This document shows, piece by piece, positions 1 to 7,060 of a stretch of DNA of 42,860 nt. Every line of letters begins with the position of its first letter. Within the stretch, counting starts at the first letter, position 1. Origin of the DNA: Streptomyces prunicolor NBRC 13075 (GTDB taxonomy: Bacteria > Actinomycetota > Actinomycetes > Streptomycetales > Streptomycetaceae); contig NZ_BARF01000122.1 in NCBI RefSeq assembly GCF_000367365.1, forward strand, positions 1 to 42,860, in the 5' to 3' direction. Both the position numbers and the translations under genes were made by a program. The notes beneath the pieces were generated by a model. The model saw nothing but the letters and a program-made list of their open reading frames with translations, was not told the origin of the DNA and searched no databases.

Positions 1-37
1 AAACGCCGGACGGGCTGAATGTGCCCGTCCGGCGTTT
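1..37 (-). terminator. Strong hairpin downstream of the chitinase gene
   Basis: A perfect 15-bp stem (1-15 with 23-37) closes a 7-base loop. The left arm begins AAACGCC and the right arm ends GGCGTTT, so either strand would give a hairpin with a U-rich tail. It lies 20 bases past the chitinase stop codon and probably ends that transcript. The bases beyond position 1 are outside the window. Confidence 0.85.
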
Positions 38-57
38 TGGTGCCAACCCCTTGGTGC

Positions 58-1104
58 TCAACGCCCTTGCAGGGCCTTGACGTTGTCGCCGAACGTCCAG
101 TTCTTCGAGCCGTCCCAGTTGATGGACCAGGCCATCAGGCCCTTGAGGCTCGTGCCGTAGTGCTTCCACGCCTGGGAGACCAGGGACGGTGACATGTAGC
201 CGCCGCCCGCGCCCGACTGGGCGGGCAGGCCCGGGACCTGCTTGTCGTAGGGGACCTTGATCGTCGTACCCTGCACGACCAGGCCCTTGTTGAGGCAGTC
301 GGTCTGGGCGGTGAAGCCCGCGACGGTGCCCGCCGAGTACGAGTCGCCGGAGCAGCCGTACATGCTGCCGTTGTAGTACTGCATGTTGAGCCACCACAGG
401 CGGCCGTTGTCCGCGTACTTCTTCACGATCGGGAGATACGCGCCCCAGATCGAGCCGTACGTGATGCTGCCGCCGGTGACGTACGCGGTCTCCGGGGCCA
501 TCGTCAGGCCGAAGCCGGCCGGCATCTGGGCGAGGATGCCGTCGATGATGCGGATCAAGTTGGCCTGGGACGTGGAGAGTTGGCCGATGTTTCCGCTGCC
601 GACCAGGCCCGTCTCGATGTCTATGTCGATGCCGTCGAAGTTGTACTTCTTCAGGATCGGCACGATCGTCGAGACGAACTTGTCGGCGACCGTGGACGAG
701 CTGAGGTCGATGCCCGCGGCCGCGCCGCCGATCGACATCAGGATCGTCTGGCCGGAGGCCTTCGCCGCGCACATCTCGGCGGGCGTCGCAACCTTCACGC
801 CCGCGTCCATGCCGTCCTCCCACAGGGCCGTTCCGTCGGAACGGATGACCGGGAAGGCCGCGTTGATCACGTTGTAACCGTGGGTGGCGATCGCGGAGTT
901 GGTGATCGGGGTCCAGCCGAAGGGCGGGTGGACGCCGTTGGCGGAGCCGTCCCAGTTCTCCCAGTAGCCCTGGAGGACCTTGCCGGCCGGACGGGACTTC
1001 ACGGCGCAGGTGTCGGCCGCGGACGCGGCCCCGGCGATGGGGAGTTGGGCGAGACAGGCCGTCGTCAGGGCGGCGGCGAGCAGGCGCAGGGCATGGCGGA
1101 GCAT
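58..1104 (-). CDS. Secreted family 18 chitinase
   Basis: This 348-aa protein is an endo-acting or processive chitinase that would cleave beta-1,4-linked N-acetylglucosamine polymers outside the cell. Residues 1-30 form a signal peptide (LRH start, long Ala/Leu core, cleavage near ASA-A). The rest is one GH18 TIM barrel. The family signature DGIDIDIE is at 157-164 with catalytic acid Glu164, and MQYYN at 241-245 matches the substrate-side Met/Tyr motif. No carbohydrate-binding module is present, so it is a compact catalytic domain only. I chose the start at 1104 because a GGGAGG ribosome site sits just before it and the signal peptide begins there; an upstream extension to 1206 would bury the signal peptide. 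A DasR-type promoter precedes it (1157-1189) and a terminator follows (1-37), so it is probably monocistronic and induced by chitin oligomers. Confidence 0.95.
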   Translation of the reverse strand: MLRHALRLLAAALTTACLAQLPIAGAASAADTCAVKSRPAGKVLQGYWENWDGSANGVHPPFGWTPITNSAIATHGYNVINAAFPVIRSDGTALWEDGMDAGVKVATPAEMCAAKASGQTILMSIGGAAAGIDLSSSTVADKFVSTIVPILKKYNFDGIDIDIETGLVGSGNIGQLSTSQANLIRIIDGILAQMPAGFGLTMAPETAYVTGGSITYGSIWGAYLPIVKKYADNGRLWWLNMQYYNGSMYGCSGDSYSAGTVAGFTAQTDCLNKGLVVQGTTIKVPYDKQVPGLPAQSGAGGGYMSPSLVSQAWKHYGTSLKGLMAWSINWDGSKNWTFGDNVKALQGR

Positions 1105-1156
1105 ACGGGCCTCCCGGTGGGGGTGCGGTGAGGTGTCGTAGGCATGACAGTGCGCG

Positions 1157-1189
1157 TGGTCCAGACCTTTCGTCAAGAGGTCCGTACCG
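1157..1189 (-). promoter_or_regulatory. DasR-type site and chitinase direct repeats
   Basis: TGGTCCAGACCT (1157-1168) matches the 12-bp direct repeat known from Streptomyces chitinase promoters and the core of the DasR responsive element. A second, degenerate copy AGGTCCGTACCG starts 21 bp further on (1178-1189), about two helical turns away. A candidate -35 TTGACG (minus strand, 1176-1171) lies between the copies. DasR control is inferred from the match; the -10 box is not clear. Confidence 0.8.
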
Positions 1190-1214
1190 GCCGACCGTGC
1201 TGACAAGTATGGAA

Positions 1215-1258
1215 TGACAGATATTGAAATCTGTCAGCTGTCATGCCAAGGTGGCATG
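1215..1258 (+). promoter_or_regulatory. Two inverted repeats in front of the aldo/keto reductase gene
   Basis: The first dyad is TGACAGAT (1215-1222) and ATCTGTCA (1229-1236), a perfect 8-6-8 inverted repeat shaped like a repressor operator. The second is CATGCCA (1242-1248) and TGGCATG (1252-1258); it encloses the ribosome site AAGGTGG directly before the ATG at 1260. A weak promoter (CTGACA at 1200, TATTGA at 1222) overlaps the first dyad. The TetR product of 2309-2890 is the obvious candidate ligand, by inference. Confidence 0.6.
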
Positions 1259-1259
1259 C

Positions 1260-2282
1260 ATGACGATCCCCACGCGCACACTCGGAACCAACGGCCCCCG
1301 GGTCTCCGCCCTCGGCCTCGGCTGCATGGGCATGTCCGCGCTGTACGGCGACGCCGACCGCACGGAGTCCATCGCCACCATCCACGCCGCCCTCGAAGCG
1401 GGCGTCACGCTCCTCGACACCGGCGACTTCTACGCCATGGGCCACAACGAGCTGCTGATCGGCGAGGCCCTGCGCACCGCCCCCGCCGCCCGCCGCGAAC
1501 AGGCGCTCACCAGCGTGAAGTTCGGGGCGCTGCGCGGTCCTGGCGGCGGCTGGTTCGGCTACGACGGCAGGCCCGCCGCGGTCAAGAACTTCGCCGCGTA
1601 CTCCCTCCAGCGCCTCGGCGTCGACCACATCGACGTCTACCGGATCGCCCGCGTCGATGCCGACGTACCGATCGAGGAGACGGTCGGCGCGATCGCCGAG
1701 CTGGTCGAGCAGGGCTACGTCCGGCACATCGGCCTCAGTGAGGTCGGCGCCGACACGATCCGCCGGGCCGCCGCGACCGCGCCGATCGCGGATGTGCAGC
1801 TGGAGTACGCGCTGATCACGCGCGGCATCGAGGACCGGATCCTGCCGGTCACCCGCGAGCTGGGCATCGCCGTCACCGCGTACGGCGTGCTGTCCCGGGG
1901 ACTGATCTCCGGGCACTTCACGACCGACCGGCAGCTCGGCGCGAGCGACTTCCGGGCGCACTCGCCGCGCTTCCAGGGCGAGAACCTCCAGCACAACCTG
2001 ACCCTGGTCGAGCAGTTGCGGAAGCTCGCCGAGCAGAAGGGCGTCTCCGTCGCCCAACTCGCCATCGCCTGGGTGCTGTCGCAGGGTCGGCGACACAACA
2101 CGGTCATCGTCCCGCTGGTCGGCGCCCGCACCCGGGAGCGGCTGACCGAGTCGCTGGGCGCGCTGGACGTCGTACTGGACGCGGCGGATCTGGCGGCGAT
2201 CGAGGCGACCGTACCGGCGGACTCGGCGGTGGGCGACCGCTACCCGTCGGCGATGATGGCGCACCTCGACAGCGAGCACTGA
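1260..2282 (+). CDS. Aldo/keto reductase family protein, catalytic His replaced
   Basis: This 340-aa protein is a cytosolic NADPH-dependent aldo/keto reductase of the YakC/AKR13-like group by overall sequence. The first part shows the beta-strand opening LGLGCMGMS near 18-26. Tetrad residues Asp53, Tyr58 and Lys87 are present (LLDTGDFY, SVKFG). The stretch normally reading Y-x-H-R-V-D reads VYRIARVD, so the tetrad His is Ala130. The NADPH-binding C-terminal part (near VPLVGARTRE) is intact, so the protein is not simply decayed. Start at 1260 is set by the AAGGTGG ribosome site; an upstream in-frame start at 1224 would lie inside the operator. A TetR gene follows after 26 bp, so the two are likely co-transcribed. 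Substrate unknown. Confidence 0.9.
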   Translation: MTIPTRTLGTNGPRVSALGLGCMGMSALYGDADRTESIATIHAALEAGVTLLDTGDFYAMGHNELLIGEALRTAPAARREQALTSVKFGALRGPGGGWFGYDGRPAAVKNFAAYSLQRLGVDHIDVYRIARVDADVPIEETVGAIAELVEQGYVRHIGLSEVGADTIRRAAATAPIADVQLEYALITRGIEDRILPVTRELGIAVTAYGVLSRGLISGHFTTDRQLGASDFRAHSPRFQGENLQHNLTLVEQLRKLAEQKGVSVAQLAIAWVLSQGRRHNTVIVPLVGARTRERLTESLGALDVVLDAADLAAIEATVPADSAVGDRYPSAMMAHLDSEH

Positions 2283-2308
2283 TCCGGCCTGCGGGTACGG
2301 TCTTCGTC

Positions 2309-2890
2309 ATGGCACCGAGCGAGACCCTGACCGCCGAGCGCATCCTCGAAGCGACCGAGGAGGTGCTGCGCCGCCACGGCCCGGCGAAGGCCACCGTGGT
2401 GGACGTGGCCCGCGCGCTCGGCGTCAGCCATGGCACCGTCTACCGGCACTTCCGCACGAAGGCCACCCTGCGCGAGGCGGTCACCAAGCGCTGGCTGGAC
2501 CGGACTTCGCAGACGTTGGCCCGTTTCGTGACGGAGGACCACGACCCGGAGACCCGGCTGCGGCACTGGCTGGCGGGGTTGTTCGAGGCCAAGCGGAAGA
2601 AGGCCGGCGGCGATCCCGAGCTGTTCGCCACCTACTCGGTCCTCGCCGAGGAGGCGGGCGAGGCGGTCAGCGACCACATCGACGAACTCACCGACCAGCT
2701 GACGGAGATCGTGCGCGCGGGCGTCGAGAGCGGTGCCTTCACGGTCGCCGACCCGGCCGTCGCCGCCCGTGTGGTGTTCCAGGCGACGGGCCGCTTCCAC
2801 GACCCGTCGTACGCGCGGGAGTGGCTGAAGCCGGGCGTGGAGGGGGAGTTCGAGGCGATGGTGGAGTTGTTGGTGCGCGGGTTGCGGTGA
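2309..2890 (+). CDS. TetR/AcrR family transcriptional regulator
   Basis: This 193-aa one-component repressor has an N-terminal helix-turn-helix at about 25-55 (core ALGVSHGTVYRHF, the classical TetR recognition helix). The helical C-terminal domain carries the dimer and ligand part, with no motif that names a ligand. It lies 26 bp behind the aldo/keto reductase gene, same strand, without its own clear ribosome site or promoter. The usual logic is that it represses its own operon through the 1215-1236 dyad; that is inference. A terminator hairpin (2886-2918) overlaps its stop codon. Confidence 0.92.
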   Translation: MAPSETLTAERILEATEEVLRRHGPAKATVVDVARALGVSHGTVYRHFRTKATLREAVTKRWLDRTSQTLARFVTEDHDPETRLRHWLAGLFEAKRKKAGGDPELFATYSVLAEEAGEAVSDHIDELTDQLTEIVRAGVESGAFTVADPAVAARVVFQATGRFHDPSYAREWLKPGVEGEFEAMVELLVRGLR

Positions 2891-2918
2891 ACCGGCCGTG
2901 GGCTCCTGCCGGTTCACC
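2886..2918 (+). terminator. Terminator hairpin after the TetR gene
   Basis: An 11-bp perfect stem (2886-2896 with 2908-2918, left arm GGTGAACCGGC) closes an 11-base loop. It overlaps the TetR stop codon and separates this operon from the convergent serine hydrolase gene. There is no long U tract, as is common for Streptomyces terminators. Confidence 0.75.
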
Positions 2919-2956
2919 TTGATGGTGAGGGCCGGGGAGCAGGTCGGCCGAGAGGA

Positions 2957-4105
2957 TCAGTGCCCCGCCGCGCACCCCCAGAACTCCCGCATCAGCGGTG
3001 TCGGTGTCGGGCTGGTCATCGCCACCTGGGTCAGCAGGACCGTCACCGTGCCCGTGGGCGGGACCACGTGGGCCGTCGTGCCGGTGCCGCCGACCCAGCC
3101 GTAGCGGCCGGGGACGTTCCACGGGTCGACCGGAGCGACGTCGACCTGGCCGCCGTAGCCCCAGCCCTGGCCCTCCAGGAAGAGGGTGGCGGCCTCGCGC
3201 TGGGCGGCGGTGAGGTGGTTGGTGGTCATGCGGCTCACGGAGGTGGGGGAGAGAACCGGGGTGCCGTCCGGTGCCGCGCCGGCGTTCGCGAGCATGCGGC
3301 CGAAGGCCAGCAGGTCGTCGGCCGTCGAGACCAGGCCACCGGCGCCCGAGGGGAAGGCCGGGGGCCGGCTGAAGCCGCCGTCCGGGGTGTCGGCCCGCTC
3401 CAGGGTGCCCAGCTCGCCCGGGGTGTAGGCGGTGGTGAAGCGGGCCCGCTTCGACTCCGGCACCGCGAACGCCGTGTCCGTCATCCCCAGCGGCCCGAAG
3501 AACCGCTCCGCCAGGAAGTCGGGGAACGACGAGCCCGAGGCGCGGGCGACCAGGACGCCCTGGAGGTCCGAGCAGGTGTTGTAGAGCCACGCGGCGCCCG
3601 GCCGGCGCACCATCGGGATCCGGGACAGGGCGGCGAGCCACTCGTCGGGTCCTGGCTGGAGGTAGGGCGCGCGGCCGTCCTGCTGGAACGCGAGCAGCGC
3701 CTGGACGGCCGGCAGGAAGAAGTCGTCCGGGAAGCCCCAGCCGGCCCGGAAACTCAGCAGGTCCTCGACGGTGACGGGGCGGTCCGCCGGGACCACGTCG
3801 TCGACCGGCGAGGACGGGGTGCGGACCACCGTCGGCTTCGCCAGCTCCGGCAGCCACTCCGCCACCGGGGCGTCCAGCGCGAGCCGCCCGTCCTCCACCA
3901 GCGCCAGCACCGCCGCCGCCGTGACCGGCTTGCTGACCGAGGCGATCCGGAAGATCGAGTCGCGGGCCATCGGGGCGGTGCCTTCGGCGTCGACGGAGCC
4001 GACGGCGACCACCTCGACGTCGTCGCCGCGGGCCACCAGGCCCACCGCCCCCGGCACGGTGCCGTCGTCGACGCGTCGCCGCAGGGTGTCGTGGAGAGAG
4101 CTCAT
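2957..4105 (-). CDS. Beta-lactamase class C family serine hydrolase
   Basis: This 382-aa protein belongs to the penicillin-binding-protein fold hydrolases (class C beta-lactamase, esterase EstB and D-aminopeptidase relatives). The nucleophile motif S-x-x-K is SVSK at 56-59, with Ser56 the expected acyl-enzyme residue. Tyr175 in WLYNT takes the place of the Y-x-N tyrosine. The third motif is the Gly-rich GGTGTTAH stretch near 340. There is no signal peptide, so a cytosolic esterase or amide hydrolase is more likely than a secreted beta-lactamase. Length is normal for EstB-like enzymes. The start has a good GGAAGG ribosome site. A perfect 21-bp palindrome lies 22 bases upstream, so it is probably under a dedicated repressor. 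Substrate unknown. Confidence 0.9.
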   Translation of the reverse strand: MSSLHDTLRRRVDDGTVPGAVGLVARGDDVEVVAVGSVDAEGTAPMARDSIFRIASVSKPVTAAAVLALVEDGRLALDAPVAEWLPELAKPTVVRTPSSPVDDVVPADRPVTVEDLLSFRAGWGFPDDFFLPAVQALLAFQQDGRAPYLQPGPDEWLAALSRIPMVRRPGAAWLYNTCSDLQGVLVARASGSSFPDFLAERFFGPLGMTDTAFAVPESKRARFTTAYTPGELGTLERADTPDGGFSRPPAFPSGAGGLVSTADDLLAFGRMLANAGAAPDGTPVLSPTSVSRMTTNHLTAAQREAATLFLEGQGWGYGGQVDVAPVDPWNVPGRYGWVGGTGTTAHVVPPTGTVTVLLTQVAMTSPTPTPLMREFWGCAAGH

Positions 4106-4126
4106 CGGTCGGCCTTCCGGTCCGGG

Positions 4127-4147
4127 GAGTCGTATCGGATACGACTC
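4127..4147. promoter_or_regulatory. Perfect 21-bp palindrome, likely operator
   Basis: Arms GAGTCGTATC (4127-4136) and GATACGACTC (4138-4147) are exact reverse complements around one central G. The size and central spacing match TetR-family operators. It sits 22-42 bp before the serine hydrolase start and 31 bp after the stop of the upstream small gene, so it can control only the former. The regulator is not identified. Confidence 0.75.
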
Positions 4148-4177
4148 TCCTCGCCTCCCGAACTCATCGCTCCCCGG

Positions 4178-4384
4178 TCAGTCGGCGGACGGGTCCACCG
4201 TCGCCTGATGCTCCTCGGCCAGATGTTCCTCCGCCTTCAGCCAGGGCAGGAACTGAGCGTTCTTCTTCCAGCCGCAGGTGTCGCACACGATCGTGCGCTG
4301 CGCGCCCTTGCGCTGCACGCGGACGACATGTTCCCGCCCGTGCTGGTCCCAGCGGCTCACTTTGCTCGTGTTGATCTGCAACAT
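4178..4384 (-). CDS. Small zinc-finger-like protein, function unknown
   Basis: This 68-aa protein has a CDTCGW pair of cysteines (C-x2-C) near 34-37 and histidines in AEEHLAEEH near 54-60, a C2-H2 arrangement able to bind one zinc ion. The rest is basic N-terminally and acidic at the C-terminus. It resembles small Streptomyces conserved proteins that I know only as hypothetical. The start is supported by GGAGGCGAGG before the ATG. It lies 72 bp upstream of the serine hydrolase start on the same strand, but an operator-like palindrome between them suggests separate control. It could bind nucleic acid or be a structural zinc protein; neither can be decided here. Confidence 0.75.
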   Translation of the reverse strand: MLQINTSKVSRWDQHGREHVVRVQRKGAQRTIVCDTCGWKKNAQFLPWLKAEEHLAEEHQATVDPSAD

Positions 4385-4519
4385 GCGCCTCGCCTCCGTT
4401 CAGGAGTCTCCGGCAAGGAGTGTGCAGCAAGACCAACATCAACAGGGCTCAATTCACGCCGAGTTGTCCAAGCTGTGAACATGACATCCCGGGTCTCGTC
4501 CGGCACGTCGTCCGATATG

Positions 4520-5947
4520 TCACCCGATGGTGCGCGGGAGCCGCAGGCTGAGCAGCCCGGTCAGCACGACCCCCGCCAACTGCGCGAGCAGGGTGATCGC
4601 CAGGGCGTCGCGCATGCCCATGCCCGGGATCAGCGACAGGAAGAGGGTGCCGAGCGTGGCCACGCCCAGTGCCAGCGCGGACTGCTGGGTGGTGACCATG
4701 ACCCCGGCGCCCACACCGGCACGGGCGGCCGGGACCTCGGACAGGATGATCCGGAAGATGATGGGGAGTTGGAGCGCCTGACCGGCACCGGCGACCGCGG
4801 CGCCCGGGAGCAGTTCGACGAACCCGAGGTGCGGCCAGGAGCGCCACACGGCCAGCACGATCAGGCCGAGCCCCACCGCCTGGATGACCGAACCCGCCGT
4901 CACGACCCGCGTGCCGTACCGGGCCACCAGACGCGGCCCGGCGAGCGAGGCGAGGAAGAAGGTCACCGCGAGCGGGACCAGCGCGAGACCCGCGGCGACC
5001 GGGCCGAGACCCGCGCCGCTCTGCAACGCCACCGCGATCACGAACATGAACCCGCTGAAGCCGATCGCGAACGGCAGGATCATCACCAGACCGCGCCTGA
5101 GCGAGGTCAGCGCCAGCAGACTCGGCGGCACCAGCGGCGTACGGCCCTGCCGGTCGGCCCTGCGCTCCACGGCGTAGAACGCCGACGCGAGCCCCGGGAA
5201 CGCGGCCAGCGACAGCCACGTCCACAGCGGCCAGCCCGCCGCCCGGCCCTCGGTCAGCGGCACCAGCAGCGCCAGCAGGGACGCGCCGAGCAGGAAGGTG
5301 CCGGGGACGTCCACCGGCTCCGGGTGCTGGGAACGCGTCTCCGGTACGACCTTGGCGGCCAGGAACAGTCCGATGACGACGACCGGCACGTTCACCAGGA
5401 ACACCGCGCGCCAGCCGGTACCGGCGATGTCGGCCGCGACCAGGACACCGCCGAGGATCTGGCCGGCCACCATGGCGAGGCCGGCGGTCGCGCCGTACAG
5501 ACCCATCGCCTTGGCGCGGCGCGGGCCCTGGGTCGCGGACTGGATGGTGGCGAGGACCTGCGGGAGCATCGCCGCGGATGCCGCGCCCTGTGCGATCCGC
5601 GCGGCGACCAGCGTCCAGGCGGTGGGCGCGAGCCCGCACGCGAGCGAGGTGACGCCGAACGCGGCCATCCCGCCCAGGAACAGCCGACGGCGCCCGAACA
5701 GGTCGCCGAGCCGTCCGCCGAGGACGAGCAGCACGGCGTACGAGACTCCGTAGCCGGCGACGACGAGTTCGAGGACGGCCTCGCTCGCCGAGAGGTCCTT
5801 GCCGATGGTCGGCAGGGCCACGTTCACGATGAAGAAGTCGATGAGGGGCAGCGCCGCGGCCAGGAGCACCGTGAACAGTCCGAGGCCGCTGAGCACGGGT
5901 GCCGCCGCCGGGGACCTGACGGTGCGGGAAGCGATGGTTTCGGTCAC
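4520..5947 (-). CDS. MFS drug-type exporter (DHA2-like)
   Basis: This roughly 475-aa inner-membrane transporter of the major facilitator superfamily has about 14 predicted membrane helices, as in the DHA2 drug:H+ antiporters. The motif-A loop GGRLGDLFGRRR lies between helices 2 and 3. The motif-C-like stretch GLAMVAGQILGG, typical of antiporters, is in helix 5. I chose the GTG at 5947 (protein starting VTETIASR): a GGGAGG lies upstream though at long spacing, and the longer start at 6064 would run across the divergent promoter and into the neighbouring gene. The divergent XRE regulator and the palindromes at 5975-6016 point to local control by that regulator. Substrate not predictable. Confidence 0.9.
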   Translation of the reverse strand: MTETIASRTVRSPAAAPVLSGLGLFTVLLAAALPLIDFFIVNVALPTIGKDLSASEAVLELVVAGYGVSYAVLLVLGGRLGDLFGRRRLFLGGMAAFGVTSLACGLAPTAWTLVAARIAQGAASAAMLPQVLATIQSATQGPRRAKAMGLYGATAGLAMVAGQILGGVLVAADIAGTGWRAVFLVNVPVVVIGLFLAAKVVPETRSQHPEPVDVPGTFLLGASLLALLVPLTEGRAAGWPLWTWLSLAAFPGLASAFYAVERRADRQGRTPLVPPSLLALTSLRRGLVMILPFAIGFSGFMFVIAVALQSGAGLGPVAAGLALVPLAVTFFLASLAGPRLVARYGTRVVTAGSVIQAVGLGLIVLAVWRSWPHLGFVELLPGAAVAGAGQALQLPIIFRIILSEVPAARAGVGAGVMVTTQQSALALGVATLGTLFLSLIPGMGMRDALAITLLAQLAGVVLTGLLSLRLPRTIG

Positions 5948-5974
5948 GCTGACGAGCGTGCGCCTCCCGTGAGA

Positions 5975-6016
5975 CTGGTACCAGAGTGTCCTTATCCTGG
6001 TAGCAGGACTACCTGG
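5975..6016. promoter_or_regulatory. Repeated CTGGTA dyads between MFS gene and XRE regulator
   Basis: CTGGTACCAG (5975-5984) is a perfect 10-bp palindrome. Twenty-one bases on, CCTGGTAG (5996-6003) faces CTACCTGG (6009-6016) with one mismatch, reusing the same CTGGTA half-site. Repeated half-sites in a 98-bp divergent intergenic region are what one expects for the binding site of the adjacent regulator. Promoter boxes are not clear. Confidence 0.6.
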
Positions 6017-6048
6017 AAACAGGCTCCGCGCAGCGGCAGACTGGGGTG

Positions 6049-6975
6049 ATGACGACGATGGCACAGGAGACGGTGACGGGGGCGGCGGTCGCGGGGGCGG
6101 CAGTGACGGGGGCCGTGGCTGATGTGGCGGTCGCTCCGCAGACCGCGTCCACGGTTCGGCGGCATGAGCTGGCCGCCTTCCTGCGCCACCGCCGGGAGCA
6201 CATCACCCCCGAGCAGGTCGGCCTGCCACGCGGCACTCGCCGCCGCACTCCCGGCCTGCGCCGCGAGGAGGTCGCGCAGCTCGCCGCGGTCGGGGTCACC
6301 TGGTACACGTGGCTCGAACAGGCCCGGGACATCCAGGTCTCGGTACAGGTCCTCGACGCCCTCGCCCGCACCCTGCTCCTGGACAGCAGCGAACGCTCCC
6401 ACCTCTTCCAGCTGGCCGGTGCGATCGACCCGCAACCGGCCACCAGCTGCGCGGTCGTCACGCCCGCCCTGCAGGCGATGCTCGACCAACTGGACCCGAT
6501 CCCGGCCTGTCTGCAGAACAGCAGGTACGACATCCTCGCCTACAACCGCACCTACGGGATGCTGCTCTGCGACCTGGACGCGGTACCGCCCGAGGACCGC
6601 AACTGCATGATCCTCGCCTACACGCACGAGGAGTGGCAGTCGTCGATCGTGCACCTGGAGAAGAGCCAGCGCCTCATGGCCGCCCGCTTCCGCGGCTCGA
6701 TGGCCGACCACCTCGCCGACCCCACCTGGAAGACCCTCCTCAAGCGCCTGCGCAAGTCCCCCGAGTTCTGCGAGGTCTGGGACCGCCACGAGGTCATGGG
6801 CGCCAGCCCCCGCCGCAAGGAGTTCCGCAACACCCACGTGGGCCGCATCACCGTCGACCACACAGACCTGTGGCTGGGCCCGGCGAGGGGACCGAGGATG
6901 GTGACGTACGCTCCCGCGGACGAGGAGTCGAGAGAGCGCCTGGAGAAGCTGCACGAGATAGGACAGGCGAGGTGA
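6049..6975 (+). CDS. XRE/MmyB-like transcriptional regulator
   Basis: This 308-aa regulator has a variable Ala/Val-rich N-terminus (1-33). It continues with a Cro/C1-type helix-turn-helix near 45-100, containing the family-typical RTPGLRREEVAQLAAVGVTWYTWLEQAR-type core (about 70-97). From about 115 to the end comes a PAS-like MmyB ligand-binding domain, recognisable by NSRYDILAYN and the C-terminal TYAPADEESRERLE. MmyB-type regulators of Streptomyces usually control a divergent oxidoreductase or transporter gene, here the MFS exporter. Starts at 6046 (GTG), 6049 and 6058 are all possible; the ribosome site is weak. The N-terminal Ala/Gly repeats may be over-read. Confidence 0.9.
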   Translation: MTTMAQETVTGAAVAGAAVTGAVADVAVAPQTASTVRRHELAAFLRHRREHITPEQVGLPRGTRRRTPGLRREEVAQLAAVGVTWYTWLEQARDIQVSVQVLDALARTLLLDSSERSHLFQLAGAIDPQPATSCAVVTPALQAMLDQLDPIPACLQNSRYDILAYNRTYGMLLCDLDAVPPEDRNCMILAYTHEEWQSSIVHLEKSQRLMAARFRGSMADHLADPTWKTLLKRLRKSPEFCEVWDRHEVMGASPRRKEFRNTHVGRITVDHTDLWLGPARGPRMVTYAPADEESRERLEKLHEIGQAR

Positions 6976-6982
6976 GATACGC

Positions 6983-7057
6983 AGGGGCGCGGGGCTGTAT
7001 CTGATGTGCGGCTACCGCCGCGCGGGCGCGACCAGCCCCCACGCGCCTGCAGCCGCG
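6983..7057. repeat. Structured dispersed-type intergenic element
   Basis: The segment opens AGGGGCGCGGGGCTG and contains GCGCGACCAGCCCC; GGGGCTG (6991-6997) pairs with CAGCCCC (7033-7039) around an inner hairpin. The wording is familiar to me from many Streptomyces intergenic regions, where such elements follow the stop codons of convergent genes. A GGGGCGCGGGGC core also occurs on the minus strand near 37128-37139. It may act as a bidirectional terminator. Family membership is from memory. Confidence 0.5.
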
Positions 7058-7060
7058 AAA

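Noticed and set aside
2957..4105. Secreted beta-lactamase giving drug resistance
   Set aside because: No signal peptide, and the motifs fit EstB-like esterases as well; resistance cannot be claimed.
2960..6049. 1029-codon plus-strand open frame
   Set aside because: It runs antisense through the serine hydrolase, small protein and MFS genes and is a low-complexity Arg/Gly/Glu-rich shadow produced by high GC.
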